Positions 41,560 to 51,462 of a stretch of 64,000 nt of DNA are shown here, one piece after another (positions within the stretch are counted from its first letter, which is position 1; every line of letters starts with the position of its first letter). A model generated the notes under the pieces. That model ran no database searches, was not told the DNA's origin, and worked only from the letters and a program-made list of their open reading frames with translations. The DNA lies in assembly GCF_030812785.1 (NCBI RefSeq), contig NZ_JAUSTJ010000001.1, positions 248,001-312,000 of the forward strand, given 5' to 3'. The DNA is from Sphingomonas kyeonggiensis. GTDB lineage: Bacteria > Pseudomonadota > Alphaproteobacteria > Sphingomonadales > Sphingomonadaceae. Position numbers and translations under genes: made by a program.

Positions 41560-43136
41560 GGTGCCATGGGCCCCTTGTAGAGCGTGCCGAAGAAGTCGCC
41601 CTTGTTCCACACCGGCCTGTCCTCGGCATCGGCGACGGCGCGGGCGATCGCATAGTTCAGCCCGACGAAGCGCAGCCCCTGCTTCCAGTCGATCAGGCCG
41701 ACCTCGTCCGAAGGCTGGTGGTAATGCTTGTCGAGAAACTCCTTCGACGCCGCTGCGCCCTCCCCACCCGGCCCGAGATCGAGCGAGACGGCGGGGATGC
41801 CCGCCTTGACGAAGCTGTAATGGTCCGAGCGGACGAACGAGGCTTCTTCCGGCGTGGGATCAGGCACGAGCTTCACCCCTTCGGCCGCCGCGGCCTGCTC
41901 AACCAGCTTGCCAAGCGTGCTGCGGTCGGCACCGAAGGCGACGAGATCGACGAAATTATAGGTGAGGATCGGCATGTCGAGATTGACGTCGGCGACGATC
42001 GATCCCTTGGCCACCGTCGGATTGGCGGCAAAATATTCGGAGCCGACCAGTCCCTTTTCCTCCGCTGTCACCGCGACGAACAGGATCGAGCGGCGCGGCG
42101 CCTTGCCGGAGGCCTGGAAGCGCCTGGCGACCTCGAGCATCGACGCGGTGCCGACGGCGTTGTCCATAGCGCCGTTATAGATCCTGTCGCCCTTCGCATC
42201 GGGGCGGCCGACGCCGACATGATCGAGATGGGCGGAGATCACGACATATTCGCCCGCCTTGTCGGTGCCCGGCAGCACGCCAGCGACATTGTTGGCGGTG
42301 AGCGTGCGGATCGCGGTGTTGGCGGTGCCCGTGGCCGTGACGCCGAGCGAGCCGGTCGGCAGCTTCACGCTGGCCTTGTCCGCGGCCAGCACCGCATCCC
42401 ACTGGATCTTCGAACCCGCGAACAGCTTGGCCGCCCCGTCAAAGCCGAGATAGGCGAAGGCCGGTGCACTGGCGCCCGCATCGGCACCCTGCCAGGTCAT
42501 GCCCTCGGTCTGCGCGAAGGGAACGCTGGCGGCGAAGGGAAAGATCGCATGGCGGGCGTTGCCCTCGATCAGGATCACGCCGACAGCGCCATGCGCCGCC
42601 GCGGTGTGCGCCTGGGCATCGGGCTGGGCGAGATGCGCACGCACGTCGCTCGGCTGACCGTGCGGCGAATCGCGCAGCACAGCGACGATCGCGCCCTTGA
42701 CGTTCAGCCCCTTATACTCGCCCTCGCTGCCATAGCCGGCAAAGACCACCGGCGCCGACACCGCAACCTTGGGGTTCGACGGCACTGAGCGCGCGACATA
42801 GTCCTTGCCCCATTCGAGCGGCGTCGGGATATTGCCCCGGGTGAGCACGAGCGTGCCGTGATCGACCGACTTGTAGGCAATCAGCGGCACCGGCTGCAGC
42901 CAGCCGCCGTTCGCGCCCGCCGGCTTGAGCCCCGCCGCGAGCATCTGCGCCGCGACATATTGCTCGGCGATGGTCAGCTCGGGGCTGCCGGTATCGCGGC
43001 CCTTCATCGCATCGGAGGCGAGGAACTGGACATGCGCCTTGAGCGCCGCCGCGTCCTTGCCCAGGTCCTGGGCGAAGGCCGGAGTCGCCGCAAGCAGGGC
43101 GCTCGCGGCGAGAAGCAGGTGCCGCTTGATGCTCAC
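41556..43136 (-). CDS. M28 family metallopeptidase (second gene of tandem array)
   Basis: This 526-residue relative starts at GTG 43136 and overlaps both neighbours by 4 bases (GTGA). The signal peptide ends at PAFAQ (residue 23). The PA domain is around 110-240 and the M28 core has ISAHLDHVGVGRPDAKGD, NGAMDNAVG, the TAEEKGLVGSEYF Glu pair, DVNLDMP and HYHQPSD. All zinc ligands are present, so it should be active. Its substrate preference may differ from its paralogues because the PA domains diverge most. Confidence 0.88.
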   Translation of the reverse strand: MSIKRHLLLAASALLAATPAFAQDLGKDAAALKAHVQFLASDAMKGRDTGSPELTIAEQYVAAQMLAAGLKPAGANGGWLQPVPLIAYKSVDHGTLVLTRGNIPTPLEWGKDYVARSVPSNPKVAVSAPVVFAGYGSEGEYKGLNVKGAIVAVLRDSPHGQPSDVRAHLAQPDAQAHTAAAHGAVGVILIEGNARHAIFPFAASVPFAQTEGMTWQGADAGASAPAFAYLGFDGAAKLFAGSKIQWDAVLAADKASVKLPTGSLGVTATGTANTAIRTLTANNVAGVLPGTDKAGEYVVISAHLDHVGVGRPDAKGDRIYNGAMDNAVGTASMLEVARRFQASGKAPRRSILFVAVTAEEKGLVGSEYFAANPTVAKGSIVADVNLDMPILTYNFVDLVAFGADRSTLGKLVEQAAAAEGVKLVPDPTPEEASFVRSDHYSFVKAGIPAVSLDLGPGGEGAAASKEFLDKHYHQPSDEVGLIDWKQGLRFVGLNYAIARAVADAEDRPVWNKGDFFGTLYKGPMAP

Positions 43137-44821
43137 TTGGCGCCCGGCCCTTCATAGGTGAGGCCGAAGAAATCGCCCTTGTTCCACAGCGGGCGCTGGT
43201 CGCCATCGGCGATCTCGCGCGCGATCCGGTAGTTCACGTCGACGAAACGCACGCCCGACTCCCAGTCGATCGCCGGCAACTGGCCGACCTCGTCCGAGGG
43301 CTGGTGATAATGGTTCTTCATGAAGTCGTCGATCGCCGCGCGGCCCGGGCCGCCGGCACCCGGCCACAGGAAGACCGAGGGCACGCCCTTGCGGACAAAG
43401 TTGTAATGGTCCGAGCGGACGAAGATGTTCTCGCCGGGCAGCGGATCGTCCGAGAGCGGCACGCCGATCGCCTTGCCGGCGCGCTCGACGATCGGGCCGA
43501 GCGTCGAGTGGCTGGCGCCGTACACCACCACGTCCTGGAACTTGTAGGTGATGATCGGCATGTCGAGATTGACGTCGGCGACGATGCTCGACAGCGGCAC
43601 GGTGGGGTTGTTGGCGAAATAGTCCGAGCCGATCAGGCCCTTTTCCTCGGCGGTGACCGCGAGGAACAGTACCGAGCGGCGCGGCTTGGTGCCCGCAGTC
43701 TTGAAGCGCTTGGCCTCCTCGATCAGCGAGGCGATGCCGACCGCGTCGTCGAGCGCGCCATTGTTGATCGTGTCGCCGGTCTTGTCCGGGCGGCCGACGC
43801 CGATGTGATCGAGATGCGCCGAGAGGACCACGACTTCCTTGGCGAGCGTCGGGTCGCTGCCTGGCAGCATGCCGGCGACGTTGTAGCTCTGGACGGGCGT
43901 GAGCGCAGTCTTGGCGGCGACGGTGACGGTCACCGGCAGCGCCTCTGCCTTGAACACGGCGTTGTCGGCCTCGGCCGCCTTGGCGATGTCGGCCCATTTC
44001 TGCTTGGCGCCGGCGAACAGCTTCTCGGCGCCGACCAGGCTGACCGTGCCGGCCGAGGGCGTGCCCGGGGCGGCGATATGGCCGGTGCCGTTCGGATTGC
44101 CCCAGGTGAAGCGCGGGCGCGACACGGCGTTGGCGTAGAAGCTGAAGGGGCGTTGCTTGGCAGTGCGCGGCGATTCGAGCGTGATCGTGGCGACCGCGCC
44201 GTGCCTGGCCGCGATCTCCGACTTGGCGGCCGGGTTGGAGAAATGCGCGGCGACCTCGCCGGGGAAGTTCTCGGGCGTGCCGCCGAAATAGGCGACGATC
44301 TTACCCTTCACATTGACGCCCTTATAGTCGTCACGCCCCTGGCCGGTGATGCCATAGCCGACGAACACCACCGGTGCGGTGACGGTGTAGGCGGGCGTCT
44401 CCGGATTGGCCGAGGAGACGAAGTCCTTGCCGAATTCGAGCGACACCGGCTGGGCGCCCTTGCGGGTGAAGGACATGGTGCCCGGGCCGTCGAGCTTGGC
44501 GCTGATCAGCGGCACGTTCTGGAGATAGGAGCCATTGTCGCCCGCAGGCTTGAGCCCCGCCGCATAGAATTGCGAGGCGACATATTGCGCGGCGATGTTG
44601 AACTCGTTGCTGCCCGCCTCGCGGCCCTTGAGCGCGTCCGACGCCAGGAACATCACATGGCTCTTGAGCGCGGCCTGGTCGGCGGGAAGCTCGGCATTGA
44701 TGATGGCGTTGCGCTCTGCCGCGCTGGGAGCGGGCGCCGGAGTCGGTGCCGTGGCGGTCTGGGCATAGGCAGGCATGGCCAGCATCATCGCGAGGGCGAG
44801 CGGCGTGGTGGTGCGGATCAT
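43133..44821 (-). CDS. M28 family metallopeptidase (first gene of tandem array)
   Basis: This 562-residue protein heads the array, with ATG 44821 shortly after a GGAGAGG-like ribosome-binding site. The signal peptide ends AYAQT, followed by a Pro/Ala/Thr linker. The core has LSAHLDHIGVGRPDKTGD, NGALDDAVG (the Asn next to the zinc Asp of the other copies is Asp here), TAEEKGLIGSDYF, DVNLDMP and HYHQPSD. It is divergent from pepN across a 120-base gap, which suggests shared control of peptide use. Residues read further upstream in frame are not protein-like. Confidence 0.88.
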   Translation of the reverse strand: MIRTTTPLALAMMLAMPAYAQTATAPTPAPAPSAAERNAIINAELPADQAALKSHVMFLASDALKGREAGSNEFNIAAQYVASQFYAAGLKPAGDNGSYLQNVPLISAKLDGPGTMSFTRKGAQPVSLEFGKDFVSSANPETPAYTVTAPVVFVGYGITGQGRDDYKGVNVKGKIVAYFGGTPENFPGEVAAHFSNPAAKSEIAARHGAVATITLESPRTAKQRPFSFYANAVSRPRFTWGNPNGTGHIAAPGTPSAGTVSLVGAEKLFAGAKQKWADIAKAAEADNAVFKAEALPVTVTVAAKTALTPVQSYNVAGMLPGSDPTLAKEVVVLSAHLDHIGVGRPDKTGDTINNGALDDAVGIASLIEEAKRFKTAGTKPRRSVLFLAVTAEEKGLIGSDYFANNPTVPLSSIVADVNLDMPIITYKFQDVVVYGASHSTLGPIVERAGKAIGVPLSDDPLPGENIFVRSDHYNFVRKGVPSVFLWPGAGGPGRAAIDDFMKNHYHQPSDEVGQLPAIDWESGVRFVDVNYRIAREIADGDQRPLWNKGDFFGLTYEGPGAK

Positions 44822-44941
44822 GTGGGGAACCTCTCCGGGGGTAACTCGGTATATCGCTTCGGTAGCACGGCTTGGCGCAGGCGCAAGCCGGCAGATTTTC
44901 AAGGTGGCGAGCTTAACACTTGCCCCTATATCCGAGGCATC

Positions 44942-47530
44942 ATGGCAGACGCACGCACCGCTCCGCAGACTCCGCAGATCACTCGCCGCGAGGATTATCA
45001 GGTTCCCGACTGGCTGGTCCCCGAGATCGCGCTCGACTTCGATCTCGATCCCACCGCCACCACGGTCCGCGCGGTGCTCAAGGTGGAACGCAACGGCACC
45101 CATGACCGGCCGCTGGTGCTGAACGGCGACGCGCTCGCGGCGGAATCGGTGCGGGTCGATGGTGCCGAGGCGCGGGGCTGGACGATGGACGGCCCCGACC
45201 TGGTCATTCCGCTGAGCGGCGGCACGCACGAGATCGAGACGGTCGTGACGATCGCGCCCGAGCGCAACACCCAGCTGCAGGGGCTCTATGCCTCGTCAGG
45301 CATGCTCTGCACCCAGTGCGAGGCCGAGGGCTTCCGCCGCATCACCTTCTTCCCGGACCGGCCGGACGTGCTGTCCCGTTACAAGGTGCGGATGACCGGC
45401 GACAAGGCGCGCTTCCCGGTGCTGCTGGCGAACGGCGATCCGATCGCGCAGGGCGAACTGGAAGGCGGCCGCCACTGGGCCGAGTGGCATGATCCCTTCC
45501 CCAAGCCGAGCTATCTGTTCGCGCTGGTCGCCGGCGACCTGGTAGCGAACAAGAGCAGCTTCACCACGATGAGCGGCCGCAAGGTCGATCTCGGCATCTG
45601 GGTGCGCGAAGCCGATCTGCCCAAGACCGATCACGCGCTGCACGCGCTCAAGCTGTCGATGGCGTGGGACGAGAGTGTCTATGGCCGCGAGTACGACCTT
45701 GACGTGTTCAACATTGTCGCGGTGGATGATTTCAATTTCGGCGCGATGGAGAACAAGGGGCTGAACGTCTTCAACAGCCGCTACATCCTCGCCGATCCCG
45801 ACACCGCCACCGACTATGATTACGACGCGATCGCCGCAGTGGTCGCGCATGAGTATTTCCATAACTGGTCGGGCAACCGCGTCACTTGCCGCGACTGGTT
45901 CCAGCTGAGCCTCAAGGAAGGCTTCACCGTGTTCCGCGACCAGAGCTTCTCGGGCGATCAGGGCTCGAAGGCGGTCAAGCGGATCGAGGACGTCCGCGGG
46001 CTGCGCGCCTCGCAATTCCCCGAGGATGCCGGCCCGCTCGCGCATCCGGTGCGCCCCGACGAATATATCGAGATCTCGAACTTCTACACGGCGACCATCT
46101 ACAACAAGGGCGCCGAAGTGATCCGGATGATGTCGACCATCCTCGGCCCGCAGAAGTTCCGCGCCGCGACCGACCTCTATTTCGACAAGTTCGACGGCAC
46201 GGCGGCGACCTGCGAGGATTTCGTGCGCTGCATGGAGGAGGCCGGCGGCGTCGACCTCACCCAGTTCCGCCGCTGGTACAGCCAGGCGGGCACGCCGCGC
46301 GTCAACGCGAACCTCAGCCAGGAAGGCGGCCGCGCCCGCCTCAAGCTCGCCCAGACCGTGCCGCCGACGCCGGGCCAGCCGGTCAAGGAGCCGATGGTCC
46401 TGCCGCTCAAGGTCAAGCTGTTCGGCGGCATCACCGGCCGGCCGATGTGCGACGAGCAGCTGGTGCTGCTCAAGGACGCCGCGCAGGAGATGGTGTTCGA
46501 GAACCTGTCCGAGCCGCCGGTGCTGTCGATCAACCGCGGCTTCTCGGCGCCGGTGATCGTCGAGACCAACCGGACGGCGAAGGACCTAGCCTTCCTCTCG
46601 GCGCATGACGACGATCCCTTCGCCCGCTACGAGGCGATGCAGCAGCTGATGCTCGACACGCTGGTCGCCGCGGTGACCAGCGGCAAGGGCGCGCATGACG
46701 CGGTGATCGAGGCGGTCCGCAACACGCTGGCCGATGCCGCGCTCGACAAGGCCTTCGTCGCCGAGGCGGTGCTGCTCCCCTCGGACAGCTTCATCGGCGA
46801 CCAGATGGTGGTGGTCGATCCCGACGCGATCTTCGCGGCGCGCGAAGCGCTGCGCGCCGAGCTGGGCAAGGCGCTCGCCGGCGAATGGCGCGCGGCCTAT
46901 GACGGCGCCCAGGCCAATCGCTTCGAATATTCGCCCGCGGCCAAGGGCGCGCGGCGCCTGAAGAACGTCGCGCTCGGCTATATCGCGGCGAGCGGCGCGG
47001 ACGATGCGGCAGAGATGGCGTTCGGCCAGTTCGAGGCGGCGGACAACATGACCGACCGCCAGGGCGCGCTCAGCACGCTGGTCAACGGCGTGTCGGACAG
47101 GCGCGAGGCGGCGCTCTCGGCCTTTTACGACCGGTACCAGGGCAATGCGCTGGTGCTCGACAAATGGTTCCAGACCCAGGCGCTGTCGGCGCGCGACGAT
47201 ACCGCCCAGGCGGTCGAGGCGCTGGCCGGGCACAAGGACTTCACCCTCGCCAACCCGAACCGCGCCCGCGCGCTGATCGGCGCGTTCAGCGTCAACCAGC
47301 GCGCCTTCCACGACATCTCGGGCCGCGGCTATCGCTTCGTGGCGGACCAGCTGATCGCGCTCGACCGGCTCAACCCGCAGACCGCCGCCAAGCTGGTGCC
47401 GCCGCTCGGCCGCTGGAAGCGGTTCGACGCCGGCCGCGCCGCCCGGATGCGCGCCGAGCTCGAGCGGATCGTCGCGACGCCGGGGCTGAGCAAGGACATG
47501 TTCGAACAGGCGAGCAAGTCGCTGGACTGA
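44942..47530 (+). CDS. pepN: aminopeptidase N
   Basis: This 862-residue cytoplasmic M1 zinc metallopeptidase removes N-terminal residues from peptides. The substrate-binding GAMEN motif is at 267-271, the zinc motif HEYFH at 303-307 with third ligand E326 (LKEGFTVF), and the catalytic Tyr region (NFYTATIYNKGAEV, about 381-394) follows. The length and the DUF3458 domain in the C-terminal half match the E. coli-type PepN family. ATG 44942 gives MADARTAPQTPQITRREDYQVP, the usual N-terminus. It is divergent from the M28 array. Confidence 0.95.
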   Translation: MADARTAPQTPQITRREDYQVPDWLVPEIALDFDLDPTATTVRAVLKVERNGTHDRPLVLNGDALAAESVRVDGAEARGWTMDGPDLVIPLSGGTHEIETVVTIAPERNTQLQGLYASSGMLCTQCEAEGFRRITFFPDRPDVLSRYKVRMTGDKARFPVLLANGDPIAQGELEGGRHWAEWHDPFPKPSYLFALVAGDLVANKSSFTTMSGRKVDLGIWVREADLPKTDHALHALKLSMAWDESVYGREYDLDVFNIVAVDDFNFGAMENKGLNVFNSRYILADPDTATDYDYDAIAAVVAHEYFHNWSGNRVTCRDWFQLSLKEGFTVFRDQSFSGDQGSKAVKRIEDVRGLRASQFPEDAGPLAHPVRPDEYIEISNFYTATIYNKGAEVIRMMSTILGPQKFRAATDLYFDKFDGTAATCEDFVRCMEEAGGVDLTQFRRWYSQAGTPRVNANLSQEGGRARLKLAQTVPPTPGQPVKEPMVLPLKVKLFGGITGRPMCDEQLVLLKDAAQEMVFENLSEPPVLSINRGFSAPVIVETNRTAKDLAFLSAHDDDPFARYEAMQQLMLDTLVAAVTSGKGAHDAVIEAVRNTLADAALDKAFVAEAVLLPSDSFIGDQMVVVDPDAIFAAREALRAELGKALAGEWRAAYDGAQANRFEYSPAAKGARRLKNVALGYIAASGADDAAEMAFGQFEAADNMTDRQGALSTLVNGVSDRREAALSAFYDRYQGNALVLDKWFQTQALSARDDTAQAVEALAGHKDFTLANPNRARALIGAFSVNQRAFHDISGRGYRFVADQLIALDRLNPQTAAKLVPPLGRWKRFDAGRAARMRAELERIVATPGLSKDMFEQASKSLD

Positions 47531-47606
47531 CCCATTGGCTTTGATCGCAAGGCGCAGGAAGTAGTTGGCGGCCCCTGTGCGCATATCAGGGTCAAGGAGA
47601 CCAACC

Positions 47607-48086
47607 ATGACCCTGTCGACCAAGACCATAGCCTCGCCCGTCGGCGAACTCACCCTCGTCGCCAGCGACAAGGGGCTCGTCGCGATCCTGTGGGAGAATG
47701 ATTCGCCCGACCGGGTGAAGCTCGGCGCCACGCAGGAGGACGCCACTCACCCGGTGCTGGCCGCCGCCGAGGCGCAACTGCGCGAGTATTTCGCCGGCAC
47801 CCGCACCCGCTTCGCGCTGCCGCTCGACTTCCGCGGCACCGATTTCCAGAAGTCGGTCTGGGCCGAGCTGCTCGCCATCCCCTTCGGCGAGACGCGTTCG
47901 TACGGCGAGATCGCGATGAAGCTCGGCCGACCCAAGGCCTCGCGCGCGGTCGGTGCCGCCAATGGCCGCAACCCGATCTCGATCGTGGCGCCCTGCCACC
48001 GGGTGATCGGCTCGACCGGCAAGCTCACCGGCTTTGCGGGAGGCCTCGCGGCGAAGGAGTACCTGCTGGAGCTGGAGCGGGGCTGA
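47607..48086 (+). CDS. ogt: O6-methylguanine-DNA methyltransferase
   Basis: This 159-residue suicide repair protein removes methyl groups from O6-alkylguanine. The active-site Cys130 lies in IVAPCHRV, preceded by GRPKASRAVGAANGRNP (DNA-binding helix and hinge) and followed by GFAGGLAAKEYLLELE. There is no AdaA-type regulatory domain, so it is Ogt-like. The start ATG 47607 follows AAGGAGA. It ends near a short family-2 palindrome at the junction with phoD. Confidence 0.93.
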   Translation: MTLSTKTIASPVGELTLVASDKGLVAILWENDSPDRVKLGATQEDATHPVLAAAEAQLREYFAGTRTRFALPLDFRGTDFQKSVWAELLAIPFGETRSYGEIAMKLGRPKASRAVGAANGRNPISIVAPCHRVIGSTGKLTGFAGGLAAKEYLLELERG

Positions 48087-48091
48087 ACACA

Positions 48092-48125
48092 AAATTCCTC
48101 CCCCAGCAAGCTGGGGGAAGAATTT
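48092..48125. repeat. short palindrome of family 2 at the ogt/phoD junction
   Basis: AAATTCCTCCCCCAGC and GCTGGGGGAAGAATTT are inverted arms with one mismatch around an AA loop. It equals a single end-hairpin of the larger element at 39776-39917 and may serve both convergent genes as a terminator. Confidence 0.8.
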
Positions 48126-48128
48126 GAA

Positions 48129-49748
48129 CTAGGCCATCACATTCCGTCCGCGCGTCACCACGGCGGTATGCCCGACGCTCGCCTTGAGCACCCGCTGGGT
48201 GATCGTGTCCATCATCACCCAGTCGTTGCTCGCCTTTTCCGGCGTCAGCGTCAGCGCCATGTAACCGCGGCGGCTGGTGTCGCACCATTTCAGCTCAGGG
48301 CTGGCGGCGACGAGCGCGGCGGCCACCACCTTCGGATCGGCGCCCACCGCCTGCTCATAGCCCGGCGAAGAGACGCTGTGCCCGGCGAACTCGACGCCGG
48401 CCGGCTTGCCGTCCTGGCCCAGATCGAACGCCCACGCATTGTGGCTGTCGCCGCACAGCACGAGGAGATTGGCGCCGGCTGCCTGGGCCGACTTCAGGAA
48501 GCGCGCCCGCGCCGCCGGGAAGCCGCCCCAATTGTCGAGGTCCGAAGGGATGCCGAGCTTGCTCGCCATCACGCCCGCCTGGACATAGGCCTTGGTCCGC
48601 GCCGAGGCATTGGGCTTGAGCCAGTCCGTCGCCTGGGCGGGAATGTTCTGCTTGCCCATGATCGTGCCGAAATTGACCAGCTGCCACTTCTGGCCGGCGC
48701 GGGTCGACTTCTTCAGCGCATGGCCGAGCCACGCCTCCTGCTCGGTGCCGAGCATGGTGCGCGCCGGATCCTGCAGCGCGCCGTCGCGGAACGCGACCAG
48801 TGCCTTCTGGGCATCGGCAGAGGCGAAGAGCGGGGCGAGCTCGGGCTCGTCGCTGCGATAGAGCAGGCGGCTCTCGGTGCGGAACAGCGTGGCGAGGCTG
48901 CCCACGTCATAGCTGCCCCAGGGCGTCTCCGAGACCGGCATCCATTCCTTGTACGCCTGGAGCGCGGCGGCGCGGCGGTCGTTCCAGTCGCCCTCGCCCG
49001 GCTGGTTGTTCTGCGCGCTCATCTCGCGGCTGTTGTTGGCCGATTCGTGGTCGTCCATCTGCGCGAGCATCGGCTTGACCCGGTGCAGCTCCTGCAGGTC
49101 CGGATCGCTGCGATAGCTGGCATAGCGCAGGCGGTAATCGGCAAGGTGGATGATCTCGCCCGCCGGCTCGGGCACGCGCCCGCCGACCGGGCCGCTTTCG
49201 GGCGCATAGCCGCCGGCGGCATATTCGTAGAGATAGTCGCCCAGGTGCAGCCACAGGTCGATGTCGCCCCGCGCCGCGGCATGGCCATAGGCGTTGAAAT
49301 AGCCATAGGGCATGTTCGAGCAGGAGAAGATCGCGATGCCGTACTTGCCGACATCGCCCACCGGCAGCGTCTTGGTGCGGCCGACCGGCGAGAAGCTGCC
49401 GTCGGGCGCGACGAAGCGGTAGAAGTAATTGGTGCCCGGCTCGAGCCCCTCGACCGTGATCTTGGCGGTGTGATCGCGCCACGGGCCGGTGATCTGCTCG
49501 CCGCCAGAGACGATCTTGGCGAAATCCTCGGTCTTCGAGATCTCGGCCTTCACCTTCACCGCGCCGCGATCGGCAGGGACGTAGCGCGTCCACAGCAGCA
49601 TCGTGTCCGGCCCCGGCTCGCCGCTGGCGACCGAATGGGTGAAACCGCTGGCCAGCGCCTGGGCGAACGAGAAGCCGGGGATGGCGAGCGCGCCCAGGCC
49701 CAGCGTGCCGGTGAGGATGAGCGAGCGGCGATCGATGCGCAGTGTCAT
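48129..49748 (-). CDS. alkaline phosphatase D (PhoD-type), Tat-exported
   Basis: This 539-residue metallophosphoesterase is exported by the twin-arginine route: RIDRRSLILTGTLGLG at the N-terminus, cleavage near residue 29. A fibronectin-like N-terminal domain (about 30-125) precedes the catalytic domain with FSCSNMPYG, HLGDYLYEY, MDDHESANN (metal ligands) and LCGDSHNAWAFDL. PhoD enzymes hydrolyse phosphate mono- and diesters, including teichoic-acid-like or phospholipid substrates, and are often induced by phosphate starvation; no Pho box was identified. ATG 49748 fits the Tat signal; the frame is open for 34 more codons upstream. Confidence 0.9.
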   Translation of the reverse strand: MTLRIDRRSLILTGTLGLGALAIPGFSFAQALASGFTHSVASGEPGPDTMLLWTRYVPADRGAVKVKAEISKTEDFAKIVSGGEQITGPWRDHTAKITVEGLEPGTNYFYRFVAPDGSFSPVGRTKTLPVGDVGKYGIAIFSCSNMPYGYFNAYGHAAARGDIDLWLHLGDYLYEYAAGGYAPESGPVGGRVPEPAGEIIHLADYRLRYASYRSDPDLQELHRVKPMLAQMDDHESANNSREMSAQNNQPGEGDWNDRRAAALQAYKEWMPVSETPWGSYDVGSLATLFRTESRLLYRSDEPELAPLFASADAQKALVAFRDGALQDPARTMLGTEQEAWLGHALKKSTRAGQKWQLVNFGTIMGKQNIPAQATDWLKPNASARTKAYVQAGVMASKLGIPSDLDNWGGFPAARARFLKSAQAAGANLLVLCGDSHNAWAFDLGQDGKPAGVEFAGHSVSSPGYEQAVGADPKVVAAALVAASPELKWCDTSRRGYMALTLTPEKASNDWVMMDTITQRVLKASVGHTAVVTRGRNVMA

Positions 49749-49911
49749 TTTGAGGCGTTCCCAAGCTATTTCGCCGCAAGCCTTGCCGCCGCCACGTGTC
49801 GAGTTCGTGACAGCACGCGCCGCGGACGCTAAGCACGCCTGCAGTCGCACGCAACAAGGCCCTGTCCAACTTCATGCCGCATCACCTTCCGCCCGGGGCT
49901 CCGCGCTCCTG

Positions 49912-51462
49912 ATGGCAAGCAAGTCCGAAGTGCTGGGGAGCCGGACGACTCGCCTGACCGACCTCACTGCAGTCGTCACCGCGCTGCCGCGCTGGTCGAT
50001 CCTGCTGCTCGTCGCCATTGCGGTCCGCGCGCTGACCTTCGGCAACCCCGTGGTCCATGTCGACGAGGAGTTCTACTTCGTCACGGCGCAGCAGATGCTG
50101 CACGGCGCGGTGCCCTTCGTCGACGTATGGGATCGCAAGCCCGTCGGCCTGTTCCTGATCTATCTGCTGCCCGCCGCCTTCGGCGTGCCGGCGGGAATCT
50201 GGATCTACCAGGCGATGGCATTGGCGGCCGTGGTCGGTACCGCGCTGCTGATCGCGCGGCTGGCCGAGAAGGCCGGATGGGGACGCGGCGCGCTGACCGT
50301 GGCGCTGCTCTATCTGTTCATGATCAACTTCGCCGACGGCCAGGGCGGCCAGGCGCCGGTCTTCTACAATCTGCTGATGGCCTGGGCGTTCCTGCTCGTC
50401 GTGCCGAGCCCGAGCGACGAGAGCGGCGACCGCCGCCGCATCCATCGCGGCACGCTGGCCATGCTGATCGTCGGCGTGGCGATGCAGGTGAAATATTCGG
50501 TGGTGTTCGAGGCGATGTTCCTCGGCCTGTGGCTGATGTGGCACGAGATCAAGCTCGGCACCGGCATCGCCCATGTCCTGCGCCGCGGCGGCCTATGGGC
50601 GTCGGCGGTGTGGCTGCCGACGCTCGCCGTCTGGGCCGTCTTCATCCTGATGGGGCATGGCGAGCCCTGGTTCTACGCCAATTTCGGCTCGATCGTCGAT
50701 CGGCTGAGCGATCCGCCCGCGGTGCTGCTGCGCGCCTTCCTCAAGATCGCGCTGATCCTGGGACTGCTGCTGATCGTCTCGGGCCTGTCGCGCCACGTGC
50801 CGGTGAAGGACCCGAGCGAGCATCCGGTGCGCGCGCTGTTCTTCGGCTGGCTGATCGCCGCCGTGATCGGGCTGCTCGTGTTCGGCAGCTGGTTCAACCA
50901 CTACGCCCTGCCCGTGCTGGTGCCGGCGAGCCTGTGCTGCGCCGGCTATCTGGGCGGCACCGAGCTCGGCCGCAAATGGCTGACCCCGGTGATGCTGCTC
51001 GCGGCCGGGCTTGGCGGCGAATACACCGCGTGGAGCGCCAAGTGGCACCGCGGCAATGCCGAGCAGCTCGAGGCGCTGGCCGAGGGCATCGGCCATGGCA
51101 GCGGCTGCATGTACGTCTATTCGGGCAACGCCATCCTCTACAGCTATACCGGACGCTGCACGGTGACGCCGTGGATCTTCCCCAGCCACCTCTCGCGCGA
51201 GCGCGAGAATGGCGCGCTGGGCGTCGACCAGCTGGAGGAGATCAACCGCATCTTCACCCAGCGGCCCGAGATCGTGGTGATGCGCCCGACCTATTATGGC
51301 GAGCGCATGGACTCGCACCGGCTGGCGGTGCAGCGGATGGACGAGATGGGCTATCGCCTGCGCGGCCGCTGGCCGCTCGGCGATCTCTATATCTCGGTCT
51401 ACGAGCTGCCGGCAGCCACCAAGCCGCCGGCGCCGCGCTTCGCCTCGAGCAAGCCCTCGTAA
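49912..51462 (+). CDS. GT39-like membrane glycosyltransferase
   Basis: This 516-residue integral membrane protein has about nine to ten helices. After the first helix, HVDEEFYFVTAQQMLHG (about 45-61) supplies the acidic pair of PMT/ArnT-type enzymes, and VPFVDVWDRKPVGLFLIYLLPAAFG is the conserved second part of that loop. A soluble periplasmic C-terminus starts near residue 375. Such enzymes transfer sugars from polyprenyl-phosphate donors to lipids, glycans or proteins outside the membrane. Its last 64 bases overlap the 3' end of the convergent GT4 gene. Acceptor unknown. Confidence 0.75.
   Translation: MASKSEVLGSRTTRLTDLTAVVTALPRWSILLLVAIAVRALTFGNPVVHVDEEFYFVTAQQMLHGAVPFVDVWDRKPVGLFLIYLLPAAFGVPAGIWIYQAMALAAVVGTALLIARLAEKAGWGRGALTVALLYLFMINFADGQGGQAPVFYNLLMAWAFLLVVPSPSDESGDRRRIHRGTLAMLIVGVAMQVKYSVVFEAMFLGLWLMWHEIKLGTGIAHVLRRGGLWASAVWLPTLAVWAVFILMGHGEPWFYANFGSIVDRLSDPPAVLLRAFLKIALILGLLLIVSGLSRHVPVKDPSEHPVRALFFGWLIAAVIGLLVFGSWFNHYALPVLVPASLCCAGYLGGTELGRKWLTPVMLLAAGLGGEYTAWSAKWHRGNAEQLEALAEGIGHGSGCMYVYSGNAILYSYTGRCTVTPWIFPSHLSRERENGALGVDQLEEINRIFTQRPEIVVMRPTYYGERMDSHRLAVQRMDEMGYRLRGRWPLGDLYISVYELPAATKPPAPRFASSKPS

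Noticed and set aside
43304..44941. 546-codon N-terminal extension of pepN
   Set aside because: It is antisense to an M28 peptidase gene; the family N-terminus begins at ATG 44942.
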